Shown piece after piece: positions 27,684 to 36,553 of a stretch of 64,000 nucleotides of DNA. The position numbers were made by a program, and so were the translations under genes. Source of the DNA: Saccharothrix ecbatanensis (GTDB lineage Bacteria > Actinomycetota > Actinomycetes > Mycobacteriales > Pseudonocardiaceae); assembly GCF_014205015.1 (NCBI RefSeq), contig NZ_JACHMO010000001.1, positions 558,001 through 622,000 on the forward strand, in the 5' to 3' direction. Below the pieces are notes generated by a model. That model ran no database searches and was not told where the DNA came from. It worked only from the letters and a program-made list of their open reading frames with translations. Within the stretch, counting starts at the first letter, position 1. Every line of letters starts with the position of its first letter.

Positions 27684-28805
27684 ATGAAAGCACTCCTCGC
27701 CGTGTCAGCGTTGACAGCGGCGCTCCTCCAGGTCACCGCGCCGGAGGCTCAAGCCGCCTGCGGCGACGGCACGTACCAGGCCGAGGTGACCGGGTCCGGC
27801 AGCAGCTTCACCGCCCGCCGGGGCGGCAGCACCGTCTACAGCGGCAGCAGCCTGCGCGCCGCGATGCAGGCCGCCAACGACAGCCTCACCGCGAACCGCA
27901 CGTACAAGGAGCGGATCGTCGTCCGGGCGTCCGGCTCCATCCCCGCGGGCGAGCGGTACTCGATGCGCAGCTACACGACGATCGACCTGTGCGGCACCAT
28001 CAACGTCACCGGCACCGGCTCGGGCGACTACGCCCCGGTCTACGCGCGCGGCGTCCGCGACATCGAGGTCCAGAACCTCACCCTCACCGGCACCCCGTTG
28101 TACGGCATCTTCATGCGCAACGTCACCAACGTGGTGATCGGCAACGTGAACATGCGCCTGTCCAGGGGTCTGGGCGTGCGCATCGACAACCGCGGCGACA
28201 CCAGCCAGTGGACCCGCAACGTCCGGATCGACTACGCCTACGTGTCGGGCGCCAGCTCGCACGCCGTGGAGACCTACGGCGTGGACGGCCTGACCATCGG
28301 CACGGTGGTGGCGCGCGGCGTCGGCGAATCCGGCCTGCTGCTCAACCAGACGATCAACGCCACCGTGGGCACCGTCGACGCCGAGAACGCGGGCACCGGC
28401 ACCGGCTACGCCGCGTTCCGCACCGCCAACCGGAACGGCCGGGTCGGCAGCAGCTACCCGATCAACGTCCGGGTCGGCACGGTCAAGGCGCGCGGCGGCG
28501 GTCGCGGCATCTTCTGCGTCTCGGAGAGCGGCGGCCTCCAGATCGACCGGATCGACATCGCGCAGACCGGCAGCAACTCGATCCTGATCGAGAACTGCTA
28601 CAACGTGAACCTCGCCGCGCAGAGCGGCAGCGTCACCGGTCCGGGTGATATCCGGCTGGCGGCGCGGACGGAGTTCCCGGTCACCCGGGACATCCTCGTC
28701 CAGAACCTGACCGTCACGAACTCGGCCATCACCGAGAGCCCGTGCGGCACCAACACCACCTTCCGCAACAACACGCTCGTCAACAGCAGGCAGAGCATCT
28801 GCTAG
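27684..28805 (+). CDS. Secreted right-handed beta-helix protein
   Basis: The 373-residue protein starts at ATG 27684 after GGGAGA. The signal peptide ends at APEAQA-A. From about residue 85 there are repeated short beta-helix rungs (IDLCGTINVTG, IEVQNLTLTG, VVIGNVNM, LTIGTVVARG, LQIDRIDIAQT), typical of polysaccharide lyases and polygalacturonases. I see no specific catalytic motif for a named family. The operator-like sites in front and the mannanase next door suggest a role in plant polysaccharide breakdown. Confidence 0.7.
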   Translation: MKALLAVSALTAALLQVTAPEAQAACGDGTYQAEVTGSGSSFTARRGGSTVYSGSSLRAAMQAANDSLTANRTYKERIVVRASGSIPAGERYSMRSYTTIDLCGTINVTGTGSGDYAPVYARGVRDIEVQNLTLTGTPLYGIFMRNVTNVVIGNVNMRLSRGLGVRIDNRGDTSQWTRNVRIDYAYVSGASSHAVETYGVDGLTIGTVVARGVGESGLLLNQTINATVGTVDAENAGTGTGYAAFRTANRNGRVGSSYPINVRVGTVKARGGGRGIFCVSESGGLQIDRIDIAQTGSNSILIENCYNVNLAAQSGSVTGPGDIRLAARTEFPVTRDILVQNLTVTNSAITESPCGTNTTFRNNTLVNSRQSIC

Positions 28806-28855
28806 CCGTCCGCTCTCGGTGATCCGGCCGGGACGGGGCGAGGTATGTTCGGGCG

Positions 28856-29986
28856 GTGCCCTCGGGAACCAACGCTCGCACCACCCCGTCCTGGCCGGAC
28901 CTGCCCGAGGTCGCGCGGGACGTGCTGCTGGAGGTCCTGATCCACGGGGCCATGCCCAGGGCGGAGATCGCCGAGCGGCTGAACCTGTCCCGCCCCACCC
29001 TCACCAGGCTGACCCGCACGCTGGTGGTGCACGGGCTGCTGGTCGAGGGCGGCACGGAACTCCGGTCGTCCACCGGAAGGCCGTCGGAGATGCTGCACGT
29101 GCGCGGCGAGGCGCACCACTTCCTGGGCGTGAAGCTGACCGCGGACCGGCTGTTCGCCGCCGTCACCGACCTCACCGCGACGGTGGTCGAGACCACCGAG
29201 GAACCGCTGCGCTCGACCGACCCGGCCGACGTGGTCGCCCAGATCGCCGACGTAGCGGCGGCGTTCCGGGACGTGACGGCGATCGGCGTGACGCTCGGCG
29301 GCATCGTGCGCGACGGCGTGGTGGTGGAGGCGGGATTCCTGCGCTGGACGGACGTGCCGCTGCGGGACCTGGTGGCCGCGGCGACCGGTGTGCCGACCGC
29401 CGTCGACAACGACGTGCAGGCGCTGACGTCGGCCGAGCACTGGTTCGGCGCGGGCGCGGGGCTGACGTCGATGGTGCTGATCACCGTCGGCGCGGGCGTC
29501 GGCTGCGGGCTGATCATCGGTGGCAGGCTGGTGGAGGGCTCGCACGGGTTGCCGCCCCGGATCGCGCACATCCTGGTCGACCCGAGCGGACCGGTGTGCG
29601 GCTACGGCCACCGCGGCTGCGCGTCGAGCTACCTGATGACGCACGTGATGCTGCGCGAGCTGGGCGAGCCGACATACGAGGAAGCGGTGGACCGGGCGCT
29701 CGCCGGCGACCCGGACGCCAAGCGGGTGTTCGACGACGCGGGCTACGCGCTCGGCATGCTCATCGGGACGGTGGCCAACCTCGTCGACCCGCAGAAGGTG
29801 CTGCTCACCGGTGAGGGCCTGCCGCTGTACGAGGTGTCGGCCGACCGGGTGGCCGACGGCATCGCGGCGAGCTACGAGGCGGACACCGCGTTGATCGACC
29901 TCGACGCGCAGCCGTGGAACTTCAGCGAATGGGCGCGTTCCGGCGCGGCGCTGGCCATCCGGACCACGTTGACGGACGTCAACTGA
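28856..29986 (+). CDS. ROK-family transcriptional regulator
   Basis: The 376-residue protein starts at GTG 28856. An N-terminal winged helix (MPRAEIAERLNLSRPTLTRLTRTL, about 33-60) is followed by an actin-like ROK domain with IGVTLGGIV, VDNDVQALTSAEHWFGAG and GAGVGCGLIIGGRL. The zinc motif is altered: CGYGHRGCAS instead of the usual CxCGxxGCLE, so one Cys is Tyr and the Glu is missing. ROK repressors respond to sugars or sugar phosphates. It probably controls nearby sugar genes, by inference from position. Confidence 0.82.
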   Translation: MPSGTNARTTPSWPDLPEVARDVLLEVLIHGAMPRAEIAERLNLSRPTLTRLTRTLVVHGLLVEGGTELRSSTGRPSEMLHVRGEAHHFLGVKLTADRLFAAVTDLTATVVETTEEPLRSTDPADVVAQIADVAAAFRDVTAIGVTLGGIVRDGVVVEAGFLRWTDVPLRDLVAAATGVPTAVDNDVQALTSAEHWFGAGAGLTSMVLITVGAGVGCGLIIGGRLVEGSHGLPPRIAHILVDPSGPVCGYGHRGCASSYLMTHVMLRELGEPTYEEAVDRALAGDPDAKRVFDDAGYALGMLIGTVANLVDPQKVLLTGEGLPLYEVSADRVADGIAASYEADTALIDLDAQPWNFSEWARSGAALAIRTTLTDVN

Positions 29987-30046
29987 AGCGGTTCCGTTCG
30001 CAACGGGGCATCTGTAGTGTGCGTTCACTTCGGGGGAGGTGGCGCG

Positions 30047-30832
30047 GTGAACCGGTACGAGCGGCTGAACCTGCTGTTGGAACTGCTGGCCGATCGGGGC
30101 CGGGTCGAGGTGGACGACATCGCGGCCGAGTTGGACGTCTCCGGCGCGACCGTCCGCCGGGACCTGGACCACCTGGCCCGTCAGCAACTGCTCACCCGGA
30201 CCCGCGGCGGCGCGGTGGCGCACTCGGTCGCCTACGGCCTTCCGTTGCGCTACAAGACTGTTCTACGTGCGGGGGAGAAGCAGCGCATCGGACGTGCGGC
30301 GGCCGGGCAGGTGAGCCGCGGCGCGGTGGTCGGCATCAACGGCGGCACCACCACGACCGAGGTCGCGCGGGCGTTGATGACGAGCCCCGACGTCGGCGGC
30401 GCGACCGGTGACGGGCTGATCACCGTCGTCACCAACGCGTTGAACATCGCCAACGAACTCGCCGTGCGGCCACAGGTGAAGCTCGTCGTCACCGGTGGCG
30501 TGGCCCGACCGCAGTCCTACGAGCTGACGAGCCCGCTCGCCGCGAAGATCCTCAGCGGGCTGAGCCTCGACGTGACGTTCCTCGGCGTCGACGGCATCGA
30601 CCCGGACACGGGCGCCTACGCGCACCACGAGGGCGCGGCGGACGTCGACCGGATGCTCGCGGAACGCGCCCAGCGCGTGGTCGTGGTCGCGGACTCGTCG
30701 AAGATCGGCACCAGGGCGTTCGCCGAGGTCTGCCCGATCACCCGCGTGCACACCCTCGTGACCGACACCGACGCGGCCGAGGAGGACGTGCGCCGGTTCC
30801 GTGAACGAGGCGTCGAGGTGATCCGGGTGTGA
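30047..30832 (+). CDS. DeoR-family transcriptional regulator
   Basis: The 261-residue protein starts at GTG 30047 behind GGGGGAGG. The N-terminal DeoR HTH is RVEVDDIAAELDVSGATVRRDLDHL. The C-terminal sensor has GINGGTTTTEVA, VVTNALNIANEL, TGGVARPQSYELTSPLA and VVVADSSKIGTRAFAEV. DeoR proteins usually bind phosphorylated sugars. It is 60 bp after the ROK gene and upstream of a LacI-led importer operon. Confidence 0.85.
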   Translation: MNRYERLNLLLELLADRGRVEVDDIAAELDVSGATVRRDLDHLARQQLLTRTRGGAVAHSVAYGLPLRYKTVLRAGEKQRIGRAAAGQVSRGAVVGINGGTTTTEVARALMTSPDVGGATGDGLITVVTNALNIANELAVRPQVKLVVTGGVARPQSYELTSPLAAKILSGLSLDVTFLGVDGIDPDTGAYAHHEGAADVDRMLAERAQRVVVVADSSKIGTRAFAEVCPITRVHTLVTDTDAAEEDVRRFRERGVEVIRV

Positions 30833-30929
30833 ACGCGCCGGCCAGGACACACCTCCGTTGCGGTCCGGTCACGTAGACCGTCCCACTCCTTGACACCGCT
30901 GTGTGGCGCGGGACACAGTGGCCGCCGCC

Positions 30930-30943
30930 TTTGAGCGGTCAAA
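30930..30943. promoter_or_regulatory. Operator in front of the LacI-importer operon
   Basis: TTTGAGCGGTCAAA has perfect 5-bp arms (TTTGA/TCAAA) around GCGG, flanked by a CCGCCG/CGGCGG pair. It lies 64 bp before the LacI gene start, which suggests autoregulation. Confidence 0.5.
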
Positions 30944-31007
30944 CGGCGGTCGGGTGAGCCATCGTGCGCTCTCCGTCACCGGTGTCGGCGGGAGGGGGAG
31001 CAGGCAC

Positions 31008-32024
31008 ATGGCACGTCCCGGCGGTCCGGTGACGATCCGCCAGGTCGCGCTGAACGCCGGCGTCTCCCGCCAGACCGTGTCCAACGTGCTCAACGCGCCG
31101 CACCGGGTCGACCCGGTCACCCGGCAGCGCGTCCGCTCGGCGATCGAGGACCTCGGCTACCGGCCCAACCGCAACGCCCGCAACCTCGCCACCCGCCGCG
31201 CAGGCCTGATCGGCTACTGCCTGCCGGCCCGCGACACGCCCAACCCGTTCATGGACCGCTTCCTGCACCTGCTCACCGCCGAGATCGAGCGCTCCGGCCG
31301 GCACGTGCTGCTGTTCACCGGCACCGGCATCGAGGTCTACGCCGACCTCGTCGCCCAGCGCGCGGTGGACGCGTTCGTGCTCGTCGACACCGTCGACCAC
31401 GACTGCCGGCACCGGTGGCTGGCCGATCGGGACGTGCCGTTCGTGTCCTTCGGCCGGACCTGGGACGGCCGCCAACCCGGCCCCTGGGTGGACCTCGACG
31501 GCGCCGGCGTTTGTTACCGGCTGGTTACCCTTCTGTGCGATCTGGGCCGCAGTCGAATCGCGTTCGTCGGAAGGGCCGGTGTGACCGGTCAGAACCTCGA
31601 CCGGATGCGGGGCTGGAAGGCCGGCTGCACCGCCCTGGACCTGCCCTCGGACCGTCTCGCGCTCGCCGTCGCCGACACCGTAGAAGCGGGCGGCGCGGCG
31701 ATGCGGGTGCTTCTGGACACCGAAGTCCCTCCGGACGCGGTGATCGCGGTGACCGACCCCCTTGCTGTAGGTGTGCTCCGTGAAGCGCGCCGCCAAGGGC
31801 TCCGGCCCGGCACGGACGTCGCGGTGACGGGTTTCGACGACTCGCCGCTGGCTTCCGTTGTGGACGGTGGCCTCACCTCGGTGCGGCAACCCGTCGAGAG
31901 GTTCGCCAGAACCGTGGTGGACCTGCTGGACAGCGCGAACGGCGATCGGGGTGTGGTGCTGCCGGGTGAGATCATCAGCCGCGGCAGCGCCCCGATCCGC
32001 TTGACAGAGCAAGATGTGAATTGA
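31008..32024 (+). CDS. LacI-family repressor of an adjacent sugar importer
   Basis: The 338-residue protein starts at ATG 31008 after GGAGGGGGAG. The HTH VTIRQVALNAGVSRQTVSNVLN and hinge YRPNRNARNLATRRAG are clear; the effector domain ends VTGFDDSPLASVVDGGLTSVRQP. It precedes the substrate-binding gene by only 13 bp, so regulator and importer form one operon. Confidence 0.84.
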   Translation: MARPGGPVTIRQVALNAGVSRQTVSNVLNAPHRVDPVTRQRVRSAIEDLGYRPNRNARNLATRRAGLIGYCLPARDTPNPFMDRFLHLLTAEIERSGRHVLLFTGTGIEVYADLVAQRAVDAFVLVDTVDHDCRHRWLADRDVPFVSFGRTWDGRQPGPWVDLDGAGVCYRLVTLLCDLGRSRIAFVGRAGVTGQNLDRMRGWKAGCTALDLPSDRLALAVADTVEAGGAAMRVLLDTEVPPDAVIAVTDPLAVGVLREARRQGLRPGTDVAVTGFDDSPLASVVDGGLTSVRQPVERFARTVVDLLDSANGDRGVVLPGEIISRGSAPIRLTEQDVN

Positions 32025-32037
32025 TGGGAGTTCGGTG

Positions 32038-33324
32038 ATGGGCGTACGGACAACAGCGTTGCGGGCGACTGCGGCGCTGGGGGTGGCAGTTCTCCTCGCC
32101 TCGTGTGGCAGTGGTGGGAATGAAGGCGGCGAGCAGCCCAGTGGTGCGCTCGAAGGTCGGGGCGAGGTCACGTTCGCCACCGGCAAGGACACGTCCGGCA
32201 ACATGCAGAAGCTCGTGGACGAGTGGAACGCCAAGCACGCGGACGAGCAGGTCCGGATCATCGAGCTGCCCGAGTCGGCCGACGCCCAGCGTCAGCAGAT
32301 GGTGCAGAACGCGCAGGTCAAGTCCGACGCGTACACGATCCTCAACCTCGACGTGGTGTGGACGGCCGAGTTCGCCGCCAACCGCTGGGTGGTCGAGCTG
32401 CCCAAGGACCAGTTCGAATTGGACAAGTTCCTGGAGCCCGCGGTGAAGACCGCGCAGTACCGGGACAAGCTCTACGCGGCGCCGGTGTTCTCCGACGGCG
32501 GCCTGCTCTACTACCGCAAGGACCTGCTCGACGCGGCGGGCGTGCAGCCGCCCAAGACGTGGGCCGACCTCATCGCCGCGTGCCAGACCGTGAAGGCGGC
32601 ACAGCCCGCGATCGGTTGCTACGCCGGTCAGTTCGAGAAGTACGAGGGCCTGACGGTCAACTTCGACGAGGCCGTGCACTCCGCCGGCGGTGACGTGGTC
32701 GACGCGACCGGCAAGCCCGTGGTGAACACGCCCGAGGCGAAGGCCGGGCTCGACGCCCTGGTCGCCGGCTTCAAGGACGGCGTGATCCCGCAGAAGGCCA
32801 TCACGTACAAGGAGGAGGAGGGCCGCCGCGCGTTCCAGGCGGGCGAGCTGGTGTTCCACCGCCAGTGGCCCTACCAGTGGAACCTGGCCGGCAAGACCGA
32901 CGGCTCGTCGCAGGTCGCGGGCAAGTTCGACGTCGCGCCGCTGCCCGGCATCAAGGGCGCCGGCAGCTCCACCCTCGGCGGCCACAACTTCGCCATCTCC
33001 GCTTTCGGCAAGAACAAGGCCACCGCGCTGGACTTCATCAAGTTCTACATCGGTGAGGCCGCGCAGCGCTCAAACCTGCTGGCCACCTCGCAGGCGCCGA
33101 CCCTGGCGAGCCTGTACGACGACGCCGAGCTGATCAAGCAGTTCCCGTACCTGCCGACGCTGAAGGAGTCGATCCTCTCGGCCAAGCCGCGCCCGCAGGC
33201 GGTCCGCTACGGCGATGTCACGCAGGCCATCCAGGAAGCCGCCTACGCCGCGTTGACCGGCGAGAAGACCAGCGATGTGGCGCTGAAGGAGTTGCAGGCC
33301 AAGCTCGAAGAACTGATCAATTGA
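32038..33324 (+). CDS. Sugar ABC transporter substrate-binding lipoprotein (family 1)
   Basis: The 428-residue protein starts at ATG 32038, with a GTG just before it as alternative; GGGAG is upstream. The lipobox is LLASCG. The family 1 extracellular solute-binding pattern includes DVVWTAEFAANRW, APVFSDGGLLYYRKDLLD and GGHNFAISAFGKNKATALDFIKF, as in trehalose/maltose-type proteins. The permease genes of this importer lie beyond an inserted IS. The stop codon TGA (33322-33324) seems to be supplied by the IS right end. Confidence 0.82.
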   Translation: MGVRTTALRATAALGVAVLLASCGSGGNEGGEQPSGALEGRGEVTFATGKDTSGNMQKLVDEWNAKHADEQVRIIELPESADAQRQQMVQNAQVKSDAYTILNLDVVWTAEFAANRWVVELPKDQFELDKFLEPAVKTAQYRDKLYAAPVFSDGGLLYYRKDLLDAAGVQPPKTWADLIAACQTVKAAQPAIGCYAGQFEKYEGLTVNFDEAVHSAGGDVVDATGKPVVNTPEAKAGLDALVAGFKDGVIPQKAITYKEEEGRRAFQAGELVFHRQWPYQWNLAGKTDGSSQVAGKFDVAPLPGIKGAGSSTLGGHNFAISAFGKNKATALDFIKFYIGEAAQRSNLLATSQAPTLASLYDDAELIKQFPYLPTLKESILSAKPRPQAVRYGDVTQAIQEAAYAALTGEKTSDVALKELQAKLEELIN

Positions 33325-33480
33325 CTTTCCCCTGCCCATAAGTGAAGGGCTGGAGTTCCCACGCGCTGTGCGGCGCGTAGCGCTTACGCGCCGCACCTCG
33401 CGATGGGGGTTTCCTGTTTCATCGCCGATAGCGGAAGGGAGGGCCCTTGCCGTCTGACATCAGCTCCGCAGGCATCGCCC
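33321..33480 (-). ncRNA. Predicted omega RNA (reRNA) of TnpB
   Basis: By analogy with known TnpB systems, the guide RNA scaffold overlaps the tnpB 3' end and reaches the right end. Here that covers the hairpin GTGCGGCGCGTA / TACGCGCCGCAC (33368-33379, 33385-33396, 5-base loop). The guide would then read into the end of the sugar-binding gene (minus strand from about 33320 down). The 5' limit is a guess. Confidence 0.4.
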
Positions 33481-34592
33481 GAGTCGCCTCGGGCTACGGC
33501 TCGACCAGCCGCAAGGATGTTCCGGGCCGCGTTGAGGTCCCGATCGTGTCGGGTGCGGCAGTCCGGACACGTCCAGTGCCGGACGGAAAGTTTCAGTTGC
33601 GCCAACACGTGTCCGCAGACAGAGCACTTCTTGCTGGACGGGTACCAGCGGTCGACCACCACGAGGGTGCGTCCGGCGCGTGCGGCCTTGTAGTCGAGCT
33701 GGCGCCGGAACTCGCCCCATCCTGTGTCAGAGATGGCACGGGCAAGGCGACGATTCCGGACCATGTTCTTGACAGCCAGGTCCTCTATGGCGATCACATC
33801 CGCCGAGCGCACCAGGTTCGTCGTGGTGCGGTGCAGGAAGTCCCGTCGCGCGTCGCGGACCTTCCGATGAGCGCGGGCAAGTCGGGTCTTGGCTTTGCGC
33901 CGGTTGTTCGACCCGCGTTGGCAGCGGGCCAACCTACGTTGGTGGCGTGCCAAATTCCGAGCCCTGGCTTCCAGATGGCGGGGGTTGGCGACCTGGTCAC
34001 CGTCGCTGGTCACGAGGAACTGCTTCACCCCGAGATCGACCCCGACCGCGTGGCCCGTCGCAGGCTGCGGTTCCGGGTCGTCGGTGTCCACTGCGAACGT
34101 CACGAACCAGCGGCCGTCGGGATCGCGGGACACGACGACCATCGTGGGATCGAGCGTGGCGAGATCCACGTGGTCGAACGACCACACGAACGCCAGCGGT
34201 GCCGCGGTCTTGGCCAGCACGAGGTTGCCGTCGCGCATCCGGAATGCGGAACGCGTGTAGTGCGCGGTCTGCCTTCCGTTGCGGGACTTGAAGCGCGGGT
34301 AGCGGGCACGGGCGGCGAAGAAGTTCTGGAACGCCGCGTGCTGGTGGCGCAAGGTCTGCTGCAACGGCACCGAGGACACTTCGGACAGGAAAGACAGGTC
34401 CTCGGTGCGTTTCCACTGGGTCAGCGCGGCGTCCGTCTCCTTGTACGACGTCCGCTCACTTCCGGCGTGGTGGCGCCGCCGCCGTTCGGCGAGAGCTTTG
34501 TTCCACACCAGACGCACACAACCGAACGTACGGCTGAGCATCGCGATCTGCTCTTGGTCCGGATGGGCCCGGCACCGATACGCCGTTCGCAT
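33384..34592 (-). CDS. tnpB: RNA-guided nuclease TnpB (IS605 OrfB)
   Basis: The 402-residue protein starts at ATG 34592. Family order is intact: HTH (about 10-45), a beta/helical wedge part, then RuvC with D186 (GVDLGVKQF), E270 (IAIEDLAVKN) and D352 (RHDRDLNAARNI). A zinc ribbon C323-C326/C342-C345 (CSVCGH, CPDC) is complete. TnpB uses an omega RNA from the element's right end to cut matching DNA. All catalytic residues are present, so it is probably active. Its 3' end overlaps a perfect hairpin. Confidence 0.9.
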   Translation of the reverse strand: MRTAYRCRAHPDQEQIAMLSRTFGCVRLVWNKALAERRRRHHAGSERTSYKETDAALTQWKRTEDLSFLSEVSSVPLQQTLRHQHAAFQNFFAARARYPRFKSRNGRQTAHYTRSAFRMRDGNLVLAKTAAPLAFVWSFDHVDLATLDPTMVVVSRDPDGRWFVTFAVDTDDPEPQPATGHAVGVDLGVKQFLVTSDGDQVANPRHLEARARNLARHQRRLARCQRGSNNRRKAKTRLARAHRKVRDARRDFLHRTTTNLVRSADVIAIEDLAVKNMVRNRRLARAISDTGWGEFRRQLDYKAARAGRTLVVVDRWYPSSKKCSVCGHVLAQLKLSVRHWTCPDCRTRHDRDLNAARNILAAGRAVARGDSGDACGADVRRQGPSLPLSAMKQETPIARCGA

Positions 34593-34747
34593 GAAGGTCA
34601 GTTTAACAATGGAGGCTCGATGGGTATGGGCGCGGTCGGTTCCCCTGCGCGCCGCGTGCCTGGTCCACCCCGGTTTCGCCGAGGTGCTCCCGGCAAGGTT
34701 CGAATCGCTTCGCGGCCAGCGGTCCGCAGCCGACCCGAGGGGGTCGA

Positions 34748-35680
34748 GTGACGACGGTCGTCCGCCGCGCCCGGGGTGCCACCTCGGGCGCGGGGCGACT
34801 CGCCCTGGCACTGCTGTCACCGACGTTCGTGGTGCTCGCCCTGGTGGTCGGGTACCCGCTGGTGGCGGCCCTGCGCGAGTCGGTGTTCCGCGAAGGCACG
34901 GACCTCGACGAGAGCGGATTCATCGTCGAGGGCTCGAAGTTCGTCGGCGTCGACAACTACGCCTCGATCTTCGCGGGTGAGGCGGCGAGCCGGTTCTGGA
35001 ACGCCTTCGGCAACACCACGGTGTTCACCGTCATCACGGTCGCGCTGGAGGTGTTGATCGGTGTCGGCATGGCGCTGGTCATGCACCACGCGATCCGTTG
35101 GCGCGGTGTGGTCCGGGCCAGCATCCTGGTGCCGTGGGCGGTGCCGACGGCGGTGTCCGCGTTGCTGTGGCGCTGGATCTTCCAGGCCGACGGCGTGGCC
35201 AACTCGATCATCGGCCAGGAAATCCTGTGGACCACCGAGGGCTGGCACGCGAAGCTCGCGGTGATCCTGGCGGACGTGTGGAAGACCGCGCCGTTCGTCG
35301 GCCTGCTGGTGCTGGCCGGGCTCCAGATCATCCCGACCGACGTCTACGAGGCGGCCAAGGTGGACGGCGCGTCACCGTGGAAGCAGTTCTGGCGGATCAC
35401 GCTGCCGCTGGTGAAGCCCGCGCTGCTGGTCGCGGTGCTGTTCCGGGTGCTCGACGCGCTGCGGATGTTCGACCTGCCGTTCGTGCTCATCGGCAACCGC
35501 AAGGAATCGGTGGAGACGCTGTCCATGGTGGCCTTCGACGAGGCGTCGAGTCTCCGGTTCGGACCGGCCGCGGCGTACGCGACGGTGCTGTTCGTCTACG
35601 TCGTGGTCGTCGCGTTCGTGTTCGTGCGGCTGTTGGGCGCGGACGTGATCGGCGAGGCACGGGAAAGGTCGCGGAAATGA
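34748..35680 (+). CDS. Sugar ABC transporter permease (MalF/ThuF type)
   Basis: The 310-residue protein starts at GTG 34748 behind GAGGGGG. It has about six membrane helices and the MalF-type EAA loop DVYEAAKVDGASPWKQFWRITLPLVKPAL. It pairs with the next permease, with which it overlaps by ATGA. The binding-protein gene is 1.4 kb upstream beyond the TnpB element. No ATPase gene is nearby; such actinobacterial importers usually share the general ATPase MsiK. Confidence 0.85.
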   Translation: MTTVVRRARGATSGAGRLALALLSPTFVVLALVVGYPLVAALRESVFREGTDLDESGFIVEGSKFVGVDNYASIFAGEAASRFWNAFGNTTVFTVITVALEVLIGVGMALVMHHAIRWRGVVRASILVPWAVPTAVSALLWRWIFQADGVANSIIGQEILWTTEGWHAKLAVILADVWKTAPFVGLLVLAGLQIIPTDVYEAAKVDGASPWKQFWRITLPLVKPALLVAVLFRVLDALRMFDLPFVLIGNRKESVETLSMVAFDEASSLRFGPAAAYATVLFVYVVVVAFVFVRLLGADVIGEARERSRK

Positions 35681-36492
35681 AGGGCGTGCTGAGGTTCGCC
35701 GGGCTGGGGCTGATCCTGGTCTACTGCCTGGCGCCGTTCTACTGGATGGCGGTGTCGGCGTTCCGCCGTCCCTCCGACCAGTTCGAGCTCACGCCGCTGC
35801 CGTCGCCGTTCTCCCTGGACAACATGGCGGCGGTGTTCACGCCCGAGGTCGGGTTCGGGCGGTCGCTGTTCAACAGCCTGGTCGTCGCGGGCGTCACCAC
35901 GGTGCTGACGCTGATCATCGGCGTCTCGGCGGCGTACGCGTTGGCGCGCTTGCAGTTCCGGTTCAAGAACATCGTCGCGGCGCTGATCATCGCCACGTCG
36001 ATGTTCCCCGGCATCTCCCTGCTGGTGCCGCTGCTGGCGCTGTTCACCGACATCGGGTGGATCAACACCTACCAGTCGATGATCGTGCCCAGCCTGTCGT
36101 TCGCGCTGCCGCTGGCGGTGTGGAACCTGACCGCGTTCTTCCGGCAGATGCCGGCGGAGCTGGAGCAGGCGGCGATGGTCGACGGCTGCACCCGCGGCCA
36201 GGCGTTCCGCAAGATCATCCTGCCGTTGGCCGCACCGGGCGTCTTCACCACCGCGATCATCACGTTCATCGCGGCGTGGAACGAGTTCATCATCGCCCTG
36301 TCGATGGTCAACGACAGCAAGATGCAGACCGCCACCGTCGCGATCTCCCGGTTCACCGGGGCGTATGGTTTCGATCAGCCGTTCGGCACGCAGATGGCCG
36401 CGGGCGTGATCGTGACCGTGCCCCTGGTCGTGGTGGTGCTGCTGTTCCAGCGGAGGATTATCGCGGGCTTGACCGCGGGCGGCGTGAAGTAA
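35677..36492 (+). CDS. Sugar ABC transporter permease (MalG/ThuG type)
   Basis: The 271-residue protein starts at ATG 35677, overlapping the first permease stop. It has about six helices and the EAA loop ELEQAAMVDGCTRGQAFRKIILPLAAPGVFT. It is the last gene of the operon and is followed by a strong terminator. Confidence 0.85.
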   Translation: MKGVLRFAGLGLILVYCLAPFYWMAVSAFRRPSDQFELTPLPSPFSLDNMAAVFTPEVGFGRSLFNSLVVAGVTTVLTLIIGVSAAYALARLQFRFKNIVAALIIATSMFPGISLLVPLLALFTDIGWINTYQSMIVPSLSFALPLAVWNLTAFFRQMPAELEQAAMVDGCTRGQAFRKIILPLAAPGVFTTAIITFIAAWNEFIIALSMVNDSKMQTATVAISRFTGAYGFDQPFGTQMAAGVIVTVPLVVVVLLFQRRIIAGLTAGGVK

Positions 36493-36510
36493 GCGCCCAG
36501 CGGTGTCAAC

Positions 36511-36550
36511 GGCCGGTCGTCACGTGATGGGAGAGCCGTGACGACCGGCC
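36511..36550. terminator. Bidirectional terminator between the importer and MFS genes
   Basis: GGCCGGTCGTCACG (36511-36524) pairs perfectly over 14 bp with CGTGACGACCGGCC (36537-36550), followed by AATTTAATGT. It stands between convergent genes, 18 bp after one stop and 3 bp after the other. Confidence 0.85.
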
Positions 36551-36553
36551 AAT

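Larger units (their letters stand above)
33321..34620 (-). mobile_element. IS200/IS605-group, TnpB-only insertion sequence (IS1341-like)
   Basis: An intact tnpB separates the sugar-binding gene from its two permease genes. The right end on the minus strand has a perfect hairpin (33368-33396), then a second short stem around TTCACTTAT, and a terminal AGTCAA. I place the right boundary at about 33321. The left boundary near 34600-34620 is uncertain. No tnpA is present, so movement would need a transposase supplied elsewhere. Confidence 0.7.

Noticed and set aside
34593..34747. A gene between the IS and the first permease
   Set aside because: Open frames here have no ribosome site and run into the permease or antisense tnpB; it reads as the original spacer plus the IS left end.
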